A DNA stretch of 64,000 bases, taken from assembly GCA_943787175.1 (NCBI GenBank), contig CALSLK010000023.1:1-64000 (forward strand), given 5' to 3'. The notes beneath the pieces are model-generated. The model was not told the origin of the DNA and did not search any database. It worked only from the letters and a program-made list of their open reading frames with translations. Made by a program: the position numbers and the translations under genes. Positions 45,798 to 55,832 of this stretch are shown here, in pieces; the first letter of the stretch is position 1, and the number at the start of each line of letters is the position of its first letter. Source of the stretch: an uncultured Alphaproteobacteria bacterium (GTDB lineage Bacteria; Pseudomonadota; Alphaproteobacteria; SP197).

Positions 45798-46924
45798 GCC
45801 AGCACGAGATTCTGAACGTACCCCTGGGCGAGCGCGCCTATGACATTCTGGTGGGTGAAAATCTGGTCGCCCACGCCGGCGATCACATGAGCCCGGTTCT
45901 GGGGCACAAACGCGTTGCCATCGTGACCGATGAGAATGTCGCGCGCCTGCATCTGGAATCCCTGCAAAGCGCACTGGACAGTGCCGGCATTCGCCACGAC
46001 ACGATTACCCTGCCACCTGGTGAACAGACCAAGGATTTCGCGCACTTTGAGCAGCTCGTGACCAAACTGCTGGATCTGGGCCTGGAACGCGCCGACATGG
46101 CCGTGGCACTGGGCGGCGGCGTAATTGGTGATCTCACCGGGTTTGCCGCCAGCGTTCTGCGCCGGGGCATCGATTTCATTCAGATACCGACCACCCTGCT
46201 TGCCCAGGTCGACAGTTCAGTCGGCGGCAAGACCGGCATCGACACACGCCACGGCAAAAACCTGATCGGTGCCTTTCATCAGCCCCGTCTTGTTCTTGCC
46301 GATACCGGCCTTCTTGCCACCCTGCCCCGCCGCGAACTGCTGGCTGGTTACGCCGAGGTCGTGAAGTACGGCCTGCTGGGCGACCAGGCATTCTTTGAAT
46401 GGCTCGAGGCGCACGGCGCTGCAGTCATCGCGGGCGACGCTGATGCACAGCGCCATGCCGTGCTGGAGAGCTGCCGGGCCAAGGCGCGCATTGTCGTGGC
46501 CGATGAAAAGGAAGCAGGCGAACGCGCGCTGCTAAATCTGGGCCATACCTTTGGACATGCGCTGGAAGTCGCCAGCGGCTTTGGCGCCGACCTGCTCCAT
46601 GGCGAAGCCGTGGCAATCGGCATGACCATGGCGTTTGGCCTATCGGTGCGCCTGGGGCTGTGCAGCGGCCAGGATGCCGAACGTGCCGAACAGCATTTCC
46701 GCGCCGTAGGCCTGCCTGTGCACCCAGATGACCTGGGCCTGAAGGCCCTTGATGCTGCCGTTCTGGTTGATCATATGAGCCAGGACAAGAAGGTGCAGGA
46801 CGGCAAAGTGACCTTTGTTCTGCTGCGCGGAATTGGCGAAGCCTTCCTGACCCGCGACGTCGAGCCTGAGACCGTGTGCGCCTATCTGGCGGACATGCTG
46901 GCGCACCCGCGCAACGCGGCCTGA
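45794..46924 (+). CDS. aroB: 3-dehydroquinate synthase
   Basis: Converts DAHP to 3-dehydroquinate, second step of the shikimate pathway, with NAD and a divalent metal. The 376-residue protein has [61 protein letters not shown] and [12 protein letters not shown]. The metal-binding Glu and His residues sit in [20 protein letters not shown] and [14 protein letters not shown]. It is coupled to aroK through an ATGA overlap, and a TlyC-like gene follows 38 bp later. Confidence 0.97.
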   Translation: MSQHEILNVPLGERAYDILVGENLVAHAGDHMSPVLGHKRVAIVTDENVARLHLESLQSALDSAGIRHDTITLPPGEQTKDFAHFEQLVTKLLDLGLERADMAVALGGGVIGDLTGFAASVLRRGIDFIQIPTTLLAQVDSSVGGKTGIDTRHGKNLIGAFHQPRLVLADTGLLATLPRRELLAGYAEVVKYGLLGDQAFFEWLEAHGAAVIAGDADAQRHAVLESCRAKARIVVADEKEAGERALLNLGHTFGHALEVASGFGADLLHGEAVAIGMTMAFGLSVRLGLCSGQDAERAEQHFRAVGLPVHPDDLGLKALDAAVLVDHMSQDKKVQDGKVTFVLLRGIGEAFLTRDVEPETVCAYLADMLAHPRNAA

Positions 46925-46962
46925 TACCGCACCAACCCGTTCACAACGACACATAGAAACCC

Positions 46963-48245
46963 ATGGGCGTTCTCGAAATCTTTGTCATCGTGCTGATCGT
47001 GATCTTCATGGTCTTCTCAGCCGTCTTTTCCGGATCGGAAACCGCGCTGACCGCCGCGAACCGCTCGAAAATCCACGCGCTGGAGCTCTCCGGCAACAAG
47101 CGCGCCGCCAAGGTGAGCGCCCTGATGCAGGATCGCGAACGCCTGATCGGCTCGATCCTGATCGGCAACAATCTCTTCAACATCGCCGCGGCCTCCATGG
47201 CGACCTATGCCTTCACCCTGCTGGTGGGTGAAGCAGGCGTCATCTACGCGACCACAGGCCATGACCATCCTGGTCGTCATCTTTGCCGAGGTCCTGCCCA
47301 AGACCTATGCCATCCGCCATGCCGAGCGGGTCGCCCTGGCGGTTGCGCCCTTCATGAAGGGCGTGGTTCTCATTGCCTGGCCCATCACCCACGGCCTGCA
47401 GGCCATCGTGCTCTTCATGTTCAAGATTCTGGGCGACCGGGGCGACGACGACCTCACCGATTCCGACGAGGAGATCCGCGGCACCCTGGCGCTCTACAAA
47501 CATGAGGGCGGGCTGGTGAAGGACGAGCACGCCATGCTCGATGGCGTGCTCGACCTCTCCCAGGTCGAGGTCAGCGAGGTCATGACGCACCGGCGCACCA
47601 TGGAGACGATCAACGCCGACGACGACATCCAGGACATCATTGAAGCGGTGCTGACCAGTCCGTTCACGCGCATTCCGCTCTATCGCGAAGACCCAGACAA
47701 CGTCGTCGGTGTTCTTCATGCCAAGAACCTGCTGCGCGAGCTCTATCGCCGCGAAGGCAGCAGCGAAGGTCTCGACATCATGGAGATCGCGACCGAGCCC
47801 TGGTTTGTGCCCGACACCACCACGCTCAGCGAGCAGCTCTCTGCGTTCCGCGAACGGCACGCCCACTTCGCATTGGTCGTGGACGAATACAGCACCCTGA
47901 TGGGTCTGGTGACCCTGGAAGACATTCTTGAAGAGATCGTGGGCGAGATCGAGGACGAGCACGATGTTGCCGTCGCCGATACCGCAGTGGCCGAAGACGG
48001 CTCGATCACCGTCGAAGGTGCGGCAACGATCCGCGACATCAACCGGGAGTTCGACTGGCATCTGCCCGATGAAGAAGCCACGACGATTGCCGGGCTGGTG
48101 ATTCATGAGGCGCAACTGATCCCCGAAGTGGGCCAGATCTTCGTTTTCCACGGCTTCCGCTTCGAGGTCACCGCGCGCGTGCGCAACCAGCTCACCCAGC
48201 TTCGCGTCACCCCGATTGGGCGACGACGAAGAACACGAGGCTTGA
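46963..48245 (+). CDS. CNNM/CorC-like (TlyC, HlyC) membrane protein with CBS domains, frameshifted
   Basis: Integral membrane protein of the CNNM/HlyC family, linked to magnesium/cobalt transport or its regulation. The DUF21 membrane part is visible first (VFSAVFSGSETALTAANRSKIHALELSGNKRAAKVSAL, ILIGNNLFNIAAASMATYAF). An indel near 47255 moves the frame, and it continues with ILVVIFAEVLPKTYAIRHAERVALAVAPFMK. Two CBS repeats (VMTHRRTMETINADDD, FALVVDEYSTLMGLVTLEDILEEIVGEI) precede a CorC_HlyC C-terminal domain. An extra G near 48218 hides the natural end GDDEEHEA and stop at 48245. It follows aroB, as in many alphaproteobacteria. Confidence 0.9.
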
Positions 48246-48257
48246 TCGGCCAGCATC

Positions 48258-49161
48258 TTGGAACTCGTCCTTGCCCTAGTCCCCGTCCTGACGCCGATCG
48301 CCATTGCCATTCTGGTCGGCGTGGGCTGGGCGCGATGGGGCAATCCGGTCGATCCCGGCCACATGACGCAGATCATCCTGAACGTCGGCACGCCCATGCC
48401 TGGTGTTCTCCACCCTCTCGACCCTGTCCGTGCCGGCCCTGGAGCTGGGCGTCATGGCCCTGGCATCCGTGCTTCTGATGCTGTCCTTCCTGGGTATCGG
48501 CTGGGTCATGCTGCGCGCGGTTCGCCTGCCCACCGGCGTCTATCTGCCGCCCGTCGTCTTCGGCAACCTGGGCAACCTGGGCCTGCCGCTCAATCTCTTT
48601 GCCTTTGGCGATGCCGGGCTGGAACTTGCGCTGATCATGTTCGCCACCCAGTCGGTCCTGTTCTTCACGATCCACTTCTGGCTGATGTCGGGCCAGGCCT
48701 CCCCGCTGCGGATGCTGAAGACGCCCCACATCTACGCCATTGCAGCCGCGGCGTTGGCCTTCACGCTGACCGACACCAACGCCGCCCGGCTGGCTGACCA
48801 ACACGACCGACCTGCTGGGCGGCCTGACGATTCCCCTGATGCTGATCATGCTGGGTGTGTCAGCCTGATGCGCATGAAGGTGGTGGCCTTCGCCCGCCCC
48901 CTGCTGGTCGTCGTCCTGCGCCTGGTCCTGGGGTTCGCCGTCGCCTTCGGCCTGTGCGAGCTGCTGGGCCTGGAAGGTGTCGCGCGCGGCGTCGTCACCA
49001 TCGCCTGCTGCATGCCCGGTGCCGTCTTCAACTATCTGGCCGCCGTGAAGTTCGACCGCGCGCCGGGCGAGGTCGCCAGCTACATCGTGCTCTCCACCGT
49101 GGTCGTGCTGCTGCTCCTGCCCGCCCTGGTGCCGCTCGCCTGGTGGATGGCGGGGCAATAG
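48258..49161 (+). CDS. AEC (auxin efflux carrier) family transporter, frameshifted
   Basis: About 300-residue transporter with roughly ten helices. The TTG start at 48258 gives ELVLALVPVLTPIAIAILVGVGWARWG; after an indel near 48410 it continues with VFSTLSTLSVPALELG, VYLPPVVFGNLGNLGLPLNLFAFGDAGLELAL and MLKTPHIYAIAAAALAF. A second disruption lies near 48785-48870. The end is FGLCELLGLEGVARGVVTIACCMPGAVFNYLAAVKFDRAPGEVASYIVLSTVV, a typical AEC C-terminal half. Members export organic acids; this substrate is unknown. Confidence 0.85.
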
Positions 49162-49169
49162 CGACTCCG

Positions 49170-49610
49170 ATGGGCACGGGGTTCGAGTCTCCAAAGGTCT
49201 GGTCCGTCGCGTGGGCGCGGCTTCAGCATGGGTCTGGTGGCCCATGCCGGGCATACCGTCCATCTGACCGGCCAGGTCGCCTGGGACAGCACCGAGAGCC
49301 ATCATCGGCCCCGGCGACGTGGCAGCCCAGACCGCGGCCTGTTTCGACAACATCCAGGCGCACTGCTGGACGAGGTCGGCGGCGGGTTGCGCTGATCTGG
49401 TTTCGGTCACGACATGGTTCATGGACCGGCACACACCTGCCGCCTGATCCAGCAGGTCCGCGCGCGCTATCTTGCCTTCGACAACCCGCCGGTCAGCACC
49501 TCGGTCATGGTCGCCGGGCTGGGTCGACCCGGGCTTCATGGTCGAGCTGACCGCCATTGCCGTCGTCCCCGACGCGCGGTTTCATGGCACCGCCGGCAAC
49601 ACCACCATAG
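49170..49610 (+). CDS. Rid (YjgF/YER057c) family protein, frameshifted, end uncertain
   Basis: Small Rid-family protein. Recognisable pieces in different frames are SMGLVAHAGHTVHLTGQVAWDSTE, GPGDVAAQTAACFDNIQA, LVSVTTWFMD, RYLAFDNPPVSTSVMVAGL and VELTAIAVVPDARF. In RidA itself the arginine that binds the imine substrate lies in a PxR motif; here the aligned position reads PVS, so this probably belongs to a Rid subfamily without imine deaminase activity. Three or four indels break the frame and the true stop is not certain. Confidence 0.75.
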
Positions 49611-49683
49611 ACCGACACGGCCTTGCCTCGCGGGGCCAAGCGAGCCTTATGGTGCACTGCACAATCAGAGCGGAATGCTCGCC

Positions 49684-50283
49684 ATGCCCCTGCCCGATCC
49701 GGCCCCGCGCAAGCTTATTCATACGCGCGAGATCATCTGCCACGCCTATGAGCGCGAGGACGATCTCTGGGATCTGGAATCGCTATCCTGACCGACATCA
49801 AGACCTATGGGTTCGACAACAACGACCGCGGCCGGATCGAGGCCGGCGAGCCGATCCACGGCATGTGGATCCGCCTGACCATCGATGCTGACTTCGTGAT
49901 CCACGCGGTCGAAGGCTACCATGGATCACACGCCCTACAACTTCTGCACCCGCATCGAACCCGACCACCAGAAGCTGGTCGGCGCCCAGATCGGCGCAGG
50001 CTGGAACCGCAAGGTGCGTGAACTGCTGGGCGGCACCCACGGCTGCACCCACATGCGCGAAATGCTGGGGCGCATGGCAACGGTCGCCTATCAGGCGGTC
50101 TATGGCCGCAAGCGGCGCAACGGCGAGTATGTCGACACCCTCGACGAGCCCAAGACCAAGCCCTTCATGCTGGATGGCTGCCACACCTGGGCGACCGATT
50201 CCGAAGTCGTGAAAATGGAGTATCCTGAGTGGTACACCGGGCCCGCAGAGCAAGGGCGCGGCCGAATAGGAGCCTCGCCATGA
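49684..50283 (+). CDS. DUF2889 family protein, frameshifted
   Basis: Starts MPLPDPAPRKLIHTREIICHAYEREDDLWDLE, which is characteristic of DUF2889. After an indel near 49790 it continues as LTDIKTYGFDNNDRGRIEAGEPIHGMWIRLTIDADFVIHAVEG and, shifting again near 49920, as NFCTRIEPDHQKLVGAQIGAGWNRKVRELLGGTHGCTHMREMLGRMATVAYQAVYG. It is about 200 residues. The HGCTHMREML block is the family core. The function is unknown; relatives are often near Asp/Glu-racemase or aromatic-acid genes. The stop overlaps the next start by four bases. Confidence 0.85.
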
Positions 50284-51070
50284 CTGCCCAGTCTGCGCAC
50301 CGTCCCGAACCACATGATTCAAGCGCGGACGTGCCCGCATCGGCGTCATTGTTCCCGTCAGCAATTCCAACCTTGAACCCGACATGGCGATGATGCGCCC
50401 GGCCGGAGCATCAATCCATTTTCAGCGCGCCGGCGGCTATGACCTCGACAAGGTGCCGGACTCCGAGCAGATGCAGCAGTTCGCCGTGGCCTCGCTCGAT
50501 CAGGTGCTCGATGACCTGTGCGCTGTGCGCCCCGACATCGTCCTTTACGGCTGCACGTCGGCCACGCTCTCCATGGGGCCGGACTATGACCGGGAATTCT
50601 GCGAACGCATTGAAGCACGCGCAGGTGTTCCCGCCATCACGGCAGCCGGCGCCCTGGTCGAGGCACTTGATGCGCTTGACGCCCATACCATCGGCTTCTG
50701 TTCGCCCTATACCGAGGAACTCAATCGTGAGGCCGCGGCCTTTCTGGGTGCCTGCGGGCGTCAGGTCATCCAGTCGGCCTATATCGGCCAAGACCTCGGC
50801 AACTATGGCCAGGGCGACCTCAAACCCGATGCCGTTTTCGACCTGGGACGCCGTGCAAGTCATGACCGTGCAGATGCCGTTGTCATGTCCTGCACCGACA
50901 TGCGTTCGGTCGAGGTGATCGAGGATCTGGAAGCCGAAACCGGCAAACCCTATGTCACCAGCAACCAGGCCATGATGTTTGTTGCAATCAGACGCCTGGG
51001 GCTCGACGGACAGGTGCCGGGACGGTTGGGCAGCGCAAAACCACAGCAGAACCTGAACGCGGCCCAGTAA
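50280..51070 (+). CDS. Asp/Glu racemase superfamily enzyme (maleate isomerase/arylmalonate decarboxylase-like), frameshifted
   Basis: About 260 residues. From the ATG at 50280 (ATGA overlap with DUF2889) the frame breaks near 50330 and resumes as RIGVIVPVSNSNLEPDMAMMRPAG. The two catalytic cysteines expected for this superfamily are present in VLYGCTSATLSMG and VVMSCTDMRSVEVIEDLE, about 110 residues apart. FCSPYTEELNREAAAFLGACG is also typical of maleate isomerase-like proteins. The substrate cannot be assigned. It is convergent with bolA. Confidence 0.85.
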
Positions 51071-51348
51071 TCAGGACGAAGCGATTTCGCCCGGCGTTTT
51101 TGCATCGATGTTCAGCGCGTGGATATCAGTCGCCATTTCGTGGGCCAGTGCCTTGTAGATCAGGCGCTGGCGGGCGATGCGGTTTGGCCTTCGAAGGCCG
51201 ATGACACCACTTCGACACGGAAATGGCTTTCACCTTCTTCCCTGGCGCCGGCGTGACCGGCGTGGTGGTGGGATTCGTCGATCACCTCAAGACTGTCGGG
51301 TGCAAGGGCTGCTTCAAGTTTGGTTCTGATCGCTGTCGCCACACGCAT
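51071..51348 (-). CDS. bolA: BolA family protein, frameshifted
   Basis: BolA-like regulator/iron-sulfur trafficking protein of about 92 residues. From the ATG at 51348 it reads RVATAIRTKLEAALAPDSLEVIDESHHHAGHAGA and SHFRVEVVSSAFEGQT; a one-base indel near 51178 must be bridged before RIARQRLIYKALAHEM and the end GEIASS. The conserved His-rich loop can bind an iron-sulfur cluster with a monothiol glutaredoxin. It is divergent from a J-domain gene, the standard alphaproteobacterial position upstream of cobS. Confidence 0.88.
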
Positions 51349-51434
51349 GATTTTCTCCGGGTCCTGACTGAATGCATAGGTGGCCCGCAAAGCCAGACCT
51401 TGCAAGGCACAATTGGCCTCCCCATACTCCGATC

Positions 51435-52037
51435 ATGGCCCGTTCACGTTCCCAATCTGCATTCGACACGATCAATCAAGCCGATGTCACGCCTTGCGCA
51501 TGGCCCGGGTGTTCGGAAACGGGCGAACACCGTGCGCCCAAGTCGCGCACGCAGATCAACGAATATCAGTATTTCTGCATCGACCACATCCGCGACTTCA
51601 ACAAGTCCTGGAACTATTTCGAAGGCTGGAATCAGGACGAGATCGAGAACTATCAGCAGGCTGATCTCTCCTGGCACCGCAAGACCTGGCGACCGGACGA
51701 ACACATGGTCAAGAGTCGTGCGTTCGGCGAGGCCTTCGTCAACGACAGCTTCAAGGATCCGTTCGGCTTTGCACGCGACGAACAGGGCGCTTCGGGGGCC
51801 AAGGCTCCGCCGACCCAGGATGCCGGAACGCTGGCTGAAGAACGCCGCGCACTCGACATTCTTGACCTGAAACACGGTGTTGAAGCCGATGAAATCAAAC
51901 GGCGCTTCAAGGAAGAAGTGAAGTCCTGCCACCCGGACCTTAACGGCGGAGACAAGGATGCCGAGGAACGTCTGCGCGACGTCATCTGGGCCTATCGCCG
52001 GCTAACGCAAACCGGCGCTCGAACAGGTGAAGGATAA
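51435..52037 (+). CDS. J-domain protein (DnaJ-like co-chaperone)
   Basis: About 200 residues from the ATG at 51435. The N-terminal half has a conserved CAWPGCSETGEHRAPKSR segment with two cysteines and YFCIDHIRDFNKSWNYFEGW. The C-terminal 65 residues form a J-domain: ALDILDLKHGVEADEIKRRFKEEVKSCHPDLNGGDKDAEERL with an intact HPD. It should stimulate DnaK on an unknown client. The gene always sits between bolA and cobS in many alphaproteobacteria, but a link to cobalamin is unproven. Confidence 0.9.
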   Translation: MARSRSQSAFDTINQADVTPCAWPGCSETGEHRAPKSRTQINEYQYFCIDHIRDFNKSWNYFEGWNQDEIENYQQADLSWHRKTWRPDEHMVKSRAFGEAFVNDSFKDPFGFARDEQGASGAKAPPTQDAGTLAEERRALDILDLKHGVEADEIKRRFKEEVKSCHPDLNGGDKDAEERLRDVIWAYRRLTQTGARTGEG

Positions 52038-52196
52038 CGGCGGTTTCACGACTTGTGCGCGACCCAAAGGCCGTGCCAATGTAGCGCCGCTCCGAGCAGC
52101 CTGCTGATCTGATTTGTGTGGCTGCCGTAAACAATCATGGCGGTTCGGGAGTTCATCGGACCGCTTCCAGACATTCATTTAGAAGACGTGTGAGAG

Positions 52197-53199
52197 ATGG
52201 CGAAAGAATCCAGCGAAATTGCTCTGCTTCCCGAGGGTGCACCCGATACCACGGTGAACGCGAAAAAGGTCTTTGGCGTCGACACATCCATGAAGGTGCC
52301 GGCCTATTCCAAGCGCACCGAGCATGTGCCGGAAGTCGACGAATCCTATGTCTTCGACCCCCAGACGACTCTGGCGATCCTTGCGGGCTTTGCCCACAAC
52401 CGCCGCGTCATGATCCAGGGTTATCACGGCACCGGTAAATCGACCCATATCGAGCAGGTCGCCGCGCGCCTCAACTGGCCCTGTATCCGCGTCAACCTGG
52501 ACAGTCACATCAGCCGTATCGATCTGATCGGCAAGGATGCCATCGTCCTGCGCGACGGCAAGCAGGTGACCGAGTATCGCGAGGGCATCCTGCCCTGGGC
52601 GATCCAGCACCCGATTGCGCTTGTCTTTGACGAATATGATGCCGGTCGTCCCGACGTGATGTTCGTGATCCAGCGCATTCTGGAAGTCCAGGGCAAGATG
52701 ACCCTGCTTGACCAGAACAAGGTGATCCATCCCAATCCGTCGTTCCGTCTGTTCTCGACCGCCAACACGGTGGGCCTGGGTGATACGACCGGCCTCTATC
52801 ACGGCACCCAGCAGATCAACCAGGGTCAGATGGACCGTTGGTCCGTGTTTCGACGCTGAACTATCTGCGAGCATGCCGAGGAAGAAAAGATCATCCTGTC
52901 GAAGATGCCCGCGTATAGCGACAAGGAAGGCAAGGAGAAGATCAAGCAGATGGTCGCTGTCGCCGACCTGACCCGCGGTGCCTTCATGACCGGAGATATC
53001 TCCACCGTCATGTCCCCGCGTACCGTGATTACCTGGGCTGAGAACGCCGAGATCTTCGGACGATCTGGGTTTTGCCTTCCGCGTCACCTTCCTGAACAAG
53101 TGTGATGAAACCGAACGCAGCCAGATTGCCGAATTCTATCAGCGCTGCTTTGGCACGGAACTGCCTGAGTCGGTGGTTCTGCAATCGGCCGCACGCTAA
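52197..53199 (+). CDS. cobS: Cobaltochelatase subunit CobS, frameshifted
   Basis: AAA+ ATPase subunit of the aerobic cobaltochelatase that inserts cobalt into hydrogenobyrinate a,c-diamide. The frame is intact to MDRWS (Walker [69 protein letters not shown]). It breaks near 52850, resuming as [38 protein letters not shown], and again near 53060, resuming as [29 protein letters not shown]. The true stop is at 53197-53199. cobT follows 12 bp later. Confidence 0.95.
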
Positions 53200-53211
53200 G
53201 GATTTACTGAC

Positions 53212-55092
53212 GTGAGTCGCGACGAGAACATCGTTGAACCGTTCAAGCGCGCCGTTGCCGGCACGATGCGGGCGATGTCGCGTGACGACGAGCTGGAGGT
53301 CAACTTTGGCGTCCAGGAGCCGTCCGTCAGTGGCCACAGCGCACAGCTGACCCAGCCGCCCCGCGAACTTGATGCCCATACCGTGGCCATGACGCGTGGC
53401 GAGGCCGATGCTCTGGCCCTGAAGCTGCGCCACCATGACGCCAAGACCCACGCACGGCGCCGCCCGGTCGGTGAAATCGGCCGGGCCGTTTACGACGCGG
53501 TCGAAGATGCCCGCTGCGAGAGCCTGGGTTCCAACCGCATGAAGGGCGTTTCGGAAAACCTGGATGTCGTGATCGAAGACCGCTGCCGGGCCAAGGGCCT
53601 GCACCGGATTTCCGATCAGGATGAAGCACCGCTGGCCGATATCATGGGCCTGATCGTGCGCGAGAAACTGACCGGCAAGGCACCGCCGCCATCGGCCCAA
53701 CAGGCCGTCGACATGTCGCGCGCCTGGCTGGAATCCAAGATCGGCAGTGATCTTGAGAACCTCCATGAGGTGATCGAGGATCAGGAAGCCTTTGCCAAGA
53801 GCCTGCGCAAGCTGATCTCGCATCTGGAGCTTCCCGACGAGGAAACCGACCAGACCAACGAGCAGAGCGACCCCGATGCCGCCGACGATGAGAGTGATCC
53901 CGATCAGGCTGAAGGCGAGGCCGAGGGCGAATCAGGCGAGAGCGGCAGCGATGAAGACAGCGATGCCGACAGCATGGACGAACAGGCCGCCGACGATGAT
54001 GCCACGGCGGCTGATGCCGAGGATTCCGACGACGACCAAATGGTTCCTTCCGGCGCCGACGATCACCGATCCCAGCGGGCGCATGCGTCGCCCCGAGGAC
54101 ATGTACGGCAACCGTCGCGAGACCGACCTACAAGGCCTATACCCAGGAGTTCGACGAGGTCGTCGACGCCCATGATCTCTGTGATCCCGAGGAACTGACC
54201 CGCCTGCGCGCCCAGTTGGACCAGCAGATTGCGCACCTGAAGGGTGTGACCTCAAAGCTTGCCAACCGGCTGCAGCGCAAGCTGATGGCCCAGCAGAACC
54301 GTTCCTGGGAGTACGACCTGGAAGAAGGCATGCTGGATCCAGCACGCCTGTCGCGCATCGTGATCGATCCCATGGTGCCGCTTTCCTTCAAGATCGAACA
54401 TGAGACCGATTTCCGCGATACCGTGGTCGTCCCTGCTGATCGACAACTCCGGCTCGATGCGCGGGCGTCCCATCGGCATTGCCGCGATGAGCGCCGATAT
54501 CCTGGCTCAGACGCTGGAGCGTTGCGGCGTGAAGGTCGAAATTCTGGGCTTCACGACCCGCACCTGGAAGGGTGGCCGCAGCCGCGAGAAGTGGCTGTCC
54601 GACAGCAAGCCGACCAGTCCGGGACGTCTCAACGACCTGCGCCATATCGTCTACAAGGCAGCCGACGCGCCATGGCGCCGGGCGCGCAAGAGCCTGGGAC
54701 TGATGCTGCGCGAGGGTCTGTTGAAGGAAAACATCGACGGTGAGGCCCTGCTCTGGGCCCATGACCGCCTGATTGGCCGCCCCGAACAGCGCAAGATCCT
54801 GATGGTGATCTCTGACGGTGCGCCGGTGGATGATTCAACCCTGTCGGTCAACTCCGGCAACTATCTGGAACGTCATCTGCGCGATGTCATCGGCTGGATC
54901 GAAGGCCTGTCACCGGTTGAGCTGATCGCCATCGGTATCGGCCATGACGTCACACGTTACTATCGCCGTGCGGTGACGCTGGTCGATGTGGAGCAGCTTG
55001 GCGGTACCGTGCTGGGTGAACTGGCTTCGCTCTTTGATGAAGAGACCCCAGCCATGCGGGCTGCTGCTGCACGCGGTAAACGCGCAGCCTGA
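53212..55092 (+). CDS. cobT: Cobaltochelatase subunit CobT, frameshifted
   Basis: Partner of CobS in cobalt insertion, about 625 residues, starting at GTG 53212 ([22 protein letters not shown]). The helical N-terminal domain is followed by a very acidic Asp/Glu/Ser-rich stretch (53835-54045), usual for CobT. Indels near 54060-54130 and near 54425 shift the frame. The C-terminal von Willebrand A domain carries the MIDAS motif [21 protein letters not shown] and later [15 protein letters not shown] and [16 protein letters not shown]. CobN, the large subunit, is not in the window. Confidence 0.94.
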
Positions 55093-55107
55093 TCCCGAAG
55101 GCACCCT

Positions 55108-55785
55108 TCAGGGATGCTTGCTTTTGAGGAACCTGAGTTGCCCTTCCAGGCCCAGAATCTGGGTCTGCACGCCAAGCTCGAATTCCCGTTGGGGGTCCGT
55201 GTTGATCATGATCGGCTTGAGTGACCGTGTGACGGGATAGGCTCCCCGTTCGAGTGCACTGTCCAGGTCCAGGCGGTCTTCCTGATCGAACTTGCCGGTC
55301 CAACCGGTCAGATCCGCCCAGGCAGAACTTTCAACATGGGACATGAGCAGGCGCGCGAAGTAGACCGTGCTTGTGTCATCGAAGCCGGCATCCCGTAATG
55401 CGGCGTGAAAGGCTTCGTGCAGGCTCAGTTCGTCTTCGGCCCACTGTTCGTGCTCGACATAGACCAGAAACGCACCTGGATGTTTGTGGGCGAGATTGCG
55501 GAACGCGTGACACAAGGCGGTGATGCGCTGCTGCCAGGTTCCCTCCCGCGGCGGCAGTTCACATTCCTTCAGGAATTGGCCGACGACCGCATGCAACAGA
55601 GCACTTTTGCCGGAGACATAGTGATAGATCGCCATCGGATCGACACCCAGCTCACGTGCAAGCCTGCGCATGGTGAGATTGCCACCGGGGTCGCCATCGA
55701 GCAGCGCCATCGCGGTTTCAACGATCCGGTCGTGCGATAGATTGGTGCGTGTTGTAATGGCCTGCTCCGGATTGACGCTTGACAT
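55108..55785 (-). CDS. TetR family regulator, divergent from the amine oxidase
   Basis: 225-residue repressor with a TetR helix-turn-helix (IVETAMALLDGDPGGNLTMRRLARELGVDPMAIYHYVSGKSALLHAVVGQFL) and a C-terminal domain of the TetR_C_33-like type (WQQRITALCHAFRNLAHKHPGAFLVYVEHEQ). Its start codon is inside the first of two tandem 15-bp palindromes shared with the amine oxidase upstream region, so it probably represses itself and the oxidase. It resembles the second TetR at 57178-57804 along its length. The stop lies 15 bp from that of convergent cobT. Confidence 0.9.
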   Translation of the reverse strand: MSSVNPEQAITTRTNLSHDRIVETAMALLDGDPGGNLTMRRLARELGVDPMAIYHYVSGKSALLHAVVGQFLKECELPPREGTWQQRITALCHAFRNLAHKHPGAFLVYVEHEQWAEDELSLHEAFHAALRDAGFDDTSTVYFARLLMSHVESSAWADLTGWTGKFDQEDRLDLDSALERGAYPVTRSLKPIMINTDPQREFELGVQTQILGLEGQLRFLKSKHP

Positions 55786-55817
55786 TCTACACAGTAGAAA
55801 TATTCTACGCTGTAGAA
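55785..55817. promoter_or_regulatory. Tandem TetR-type operator (two TTCTAC-N3-GTAGAA palindromes)
   Basis: TTCTAC-ACA-GTAGAA at 55785-55799 and TTCTAC-GCT-GTAGAA at 55803-55817 are perfect 15-bp palindromes with identical half sites and different centres. Their centres are 18 bp apart, nearly two helical turns. They fill the 47-bp gap between the divergent TetR and amine oxidase starts and overlap the TetR start codon, the expected arrangement for cooperative binding of two TetR dimers. Confidence 0.8.
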
Positions 55818-55832
55818 ATTATGGAGAGAGAC

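Noticed and set aside
53835..54045. The acidic repeat-like stretch of cobT as a separate low-complexity repeat or inserted element
   Set aside because: An Asp/Glu-rich linker at this position is normal for CobT proteins.
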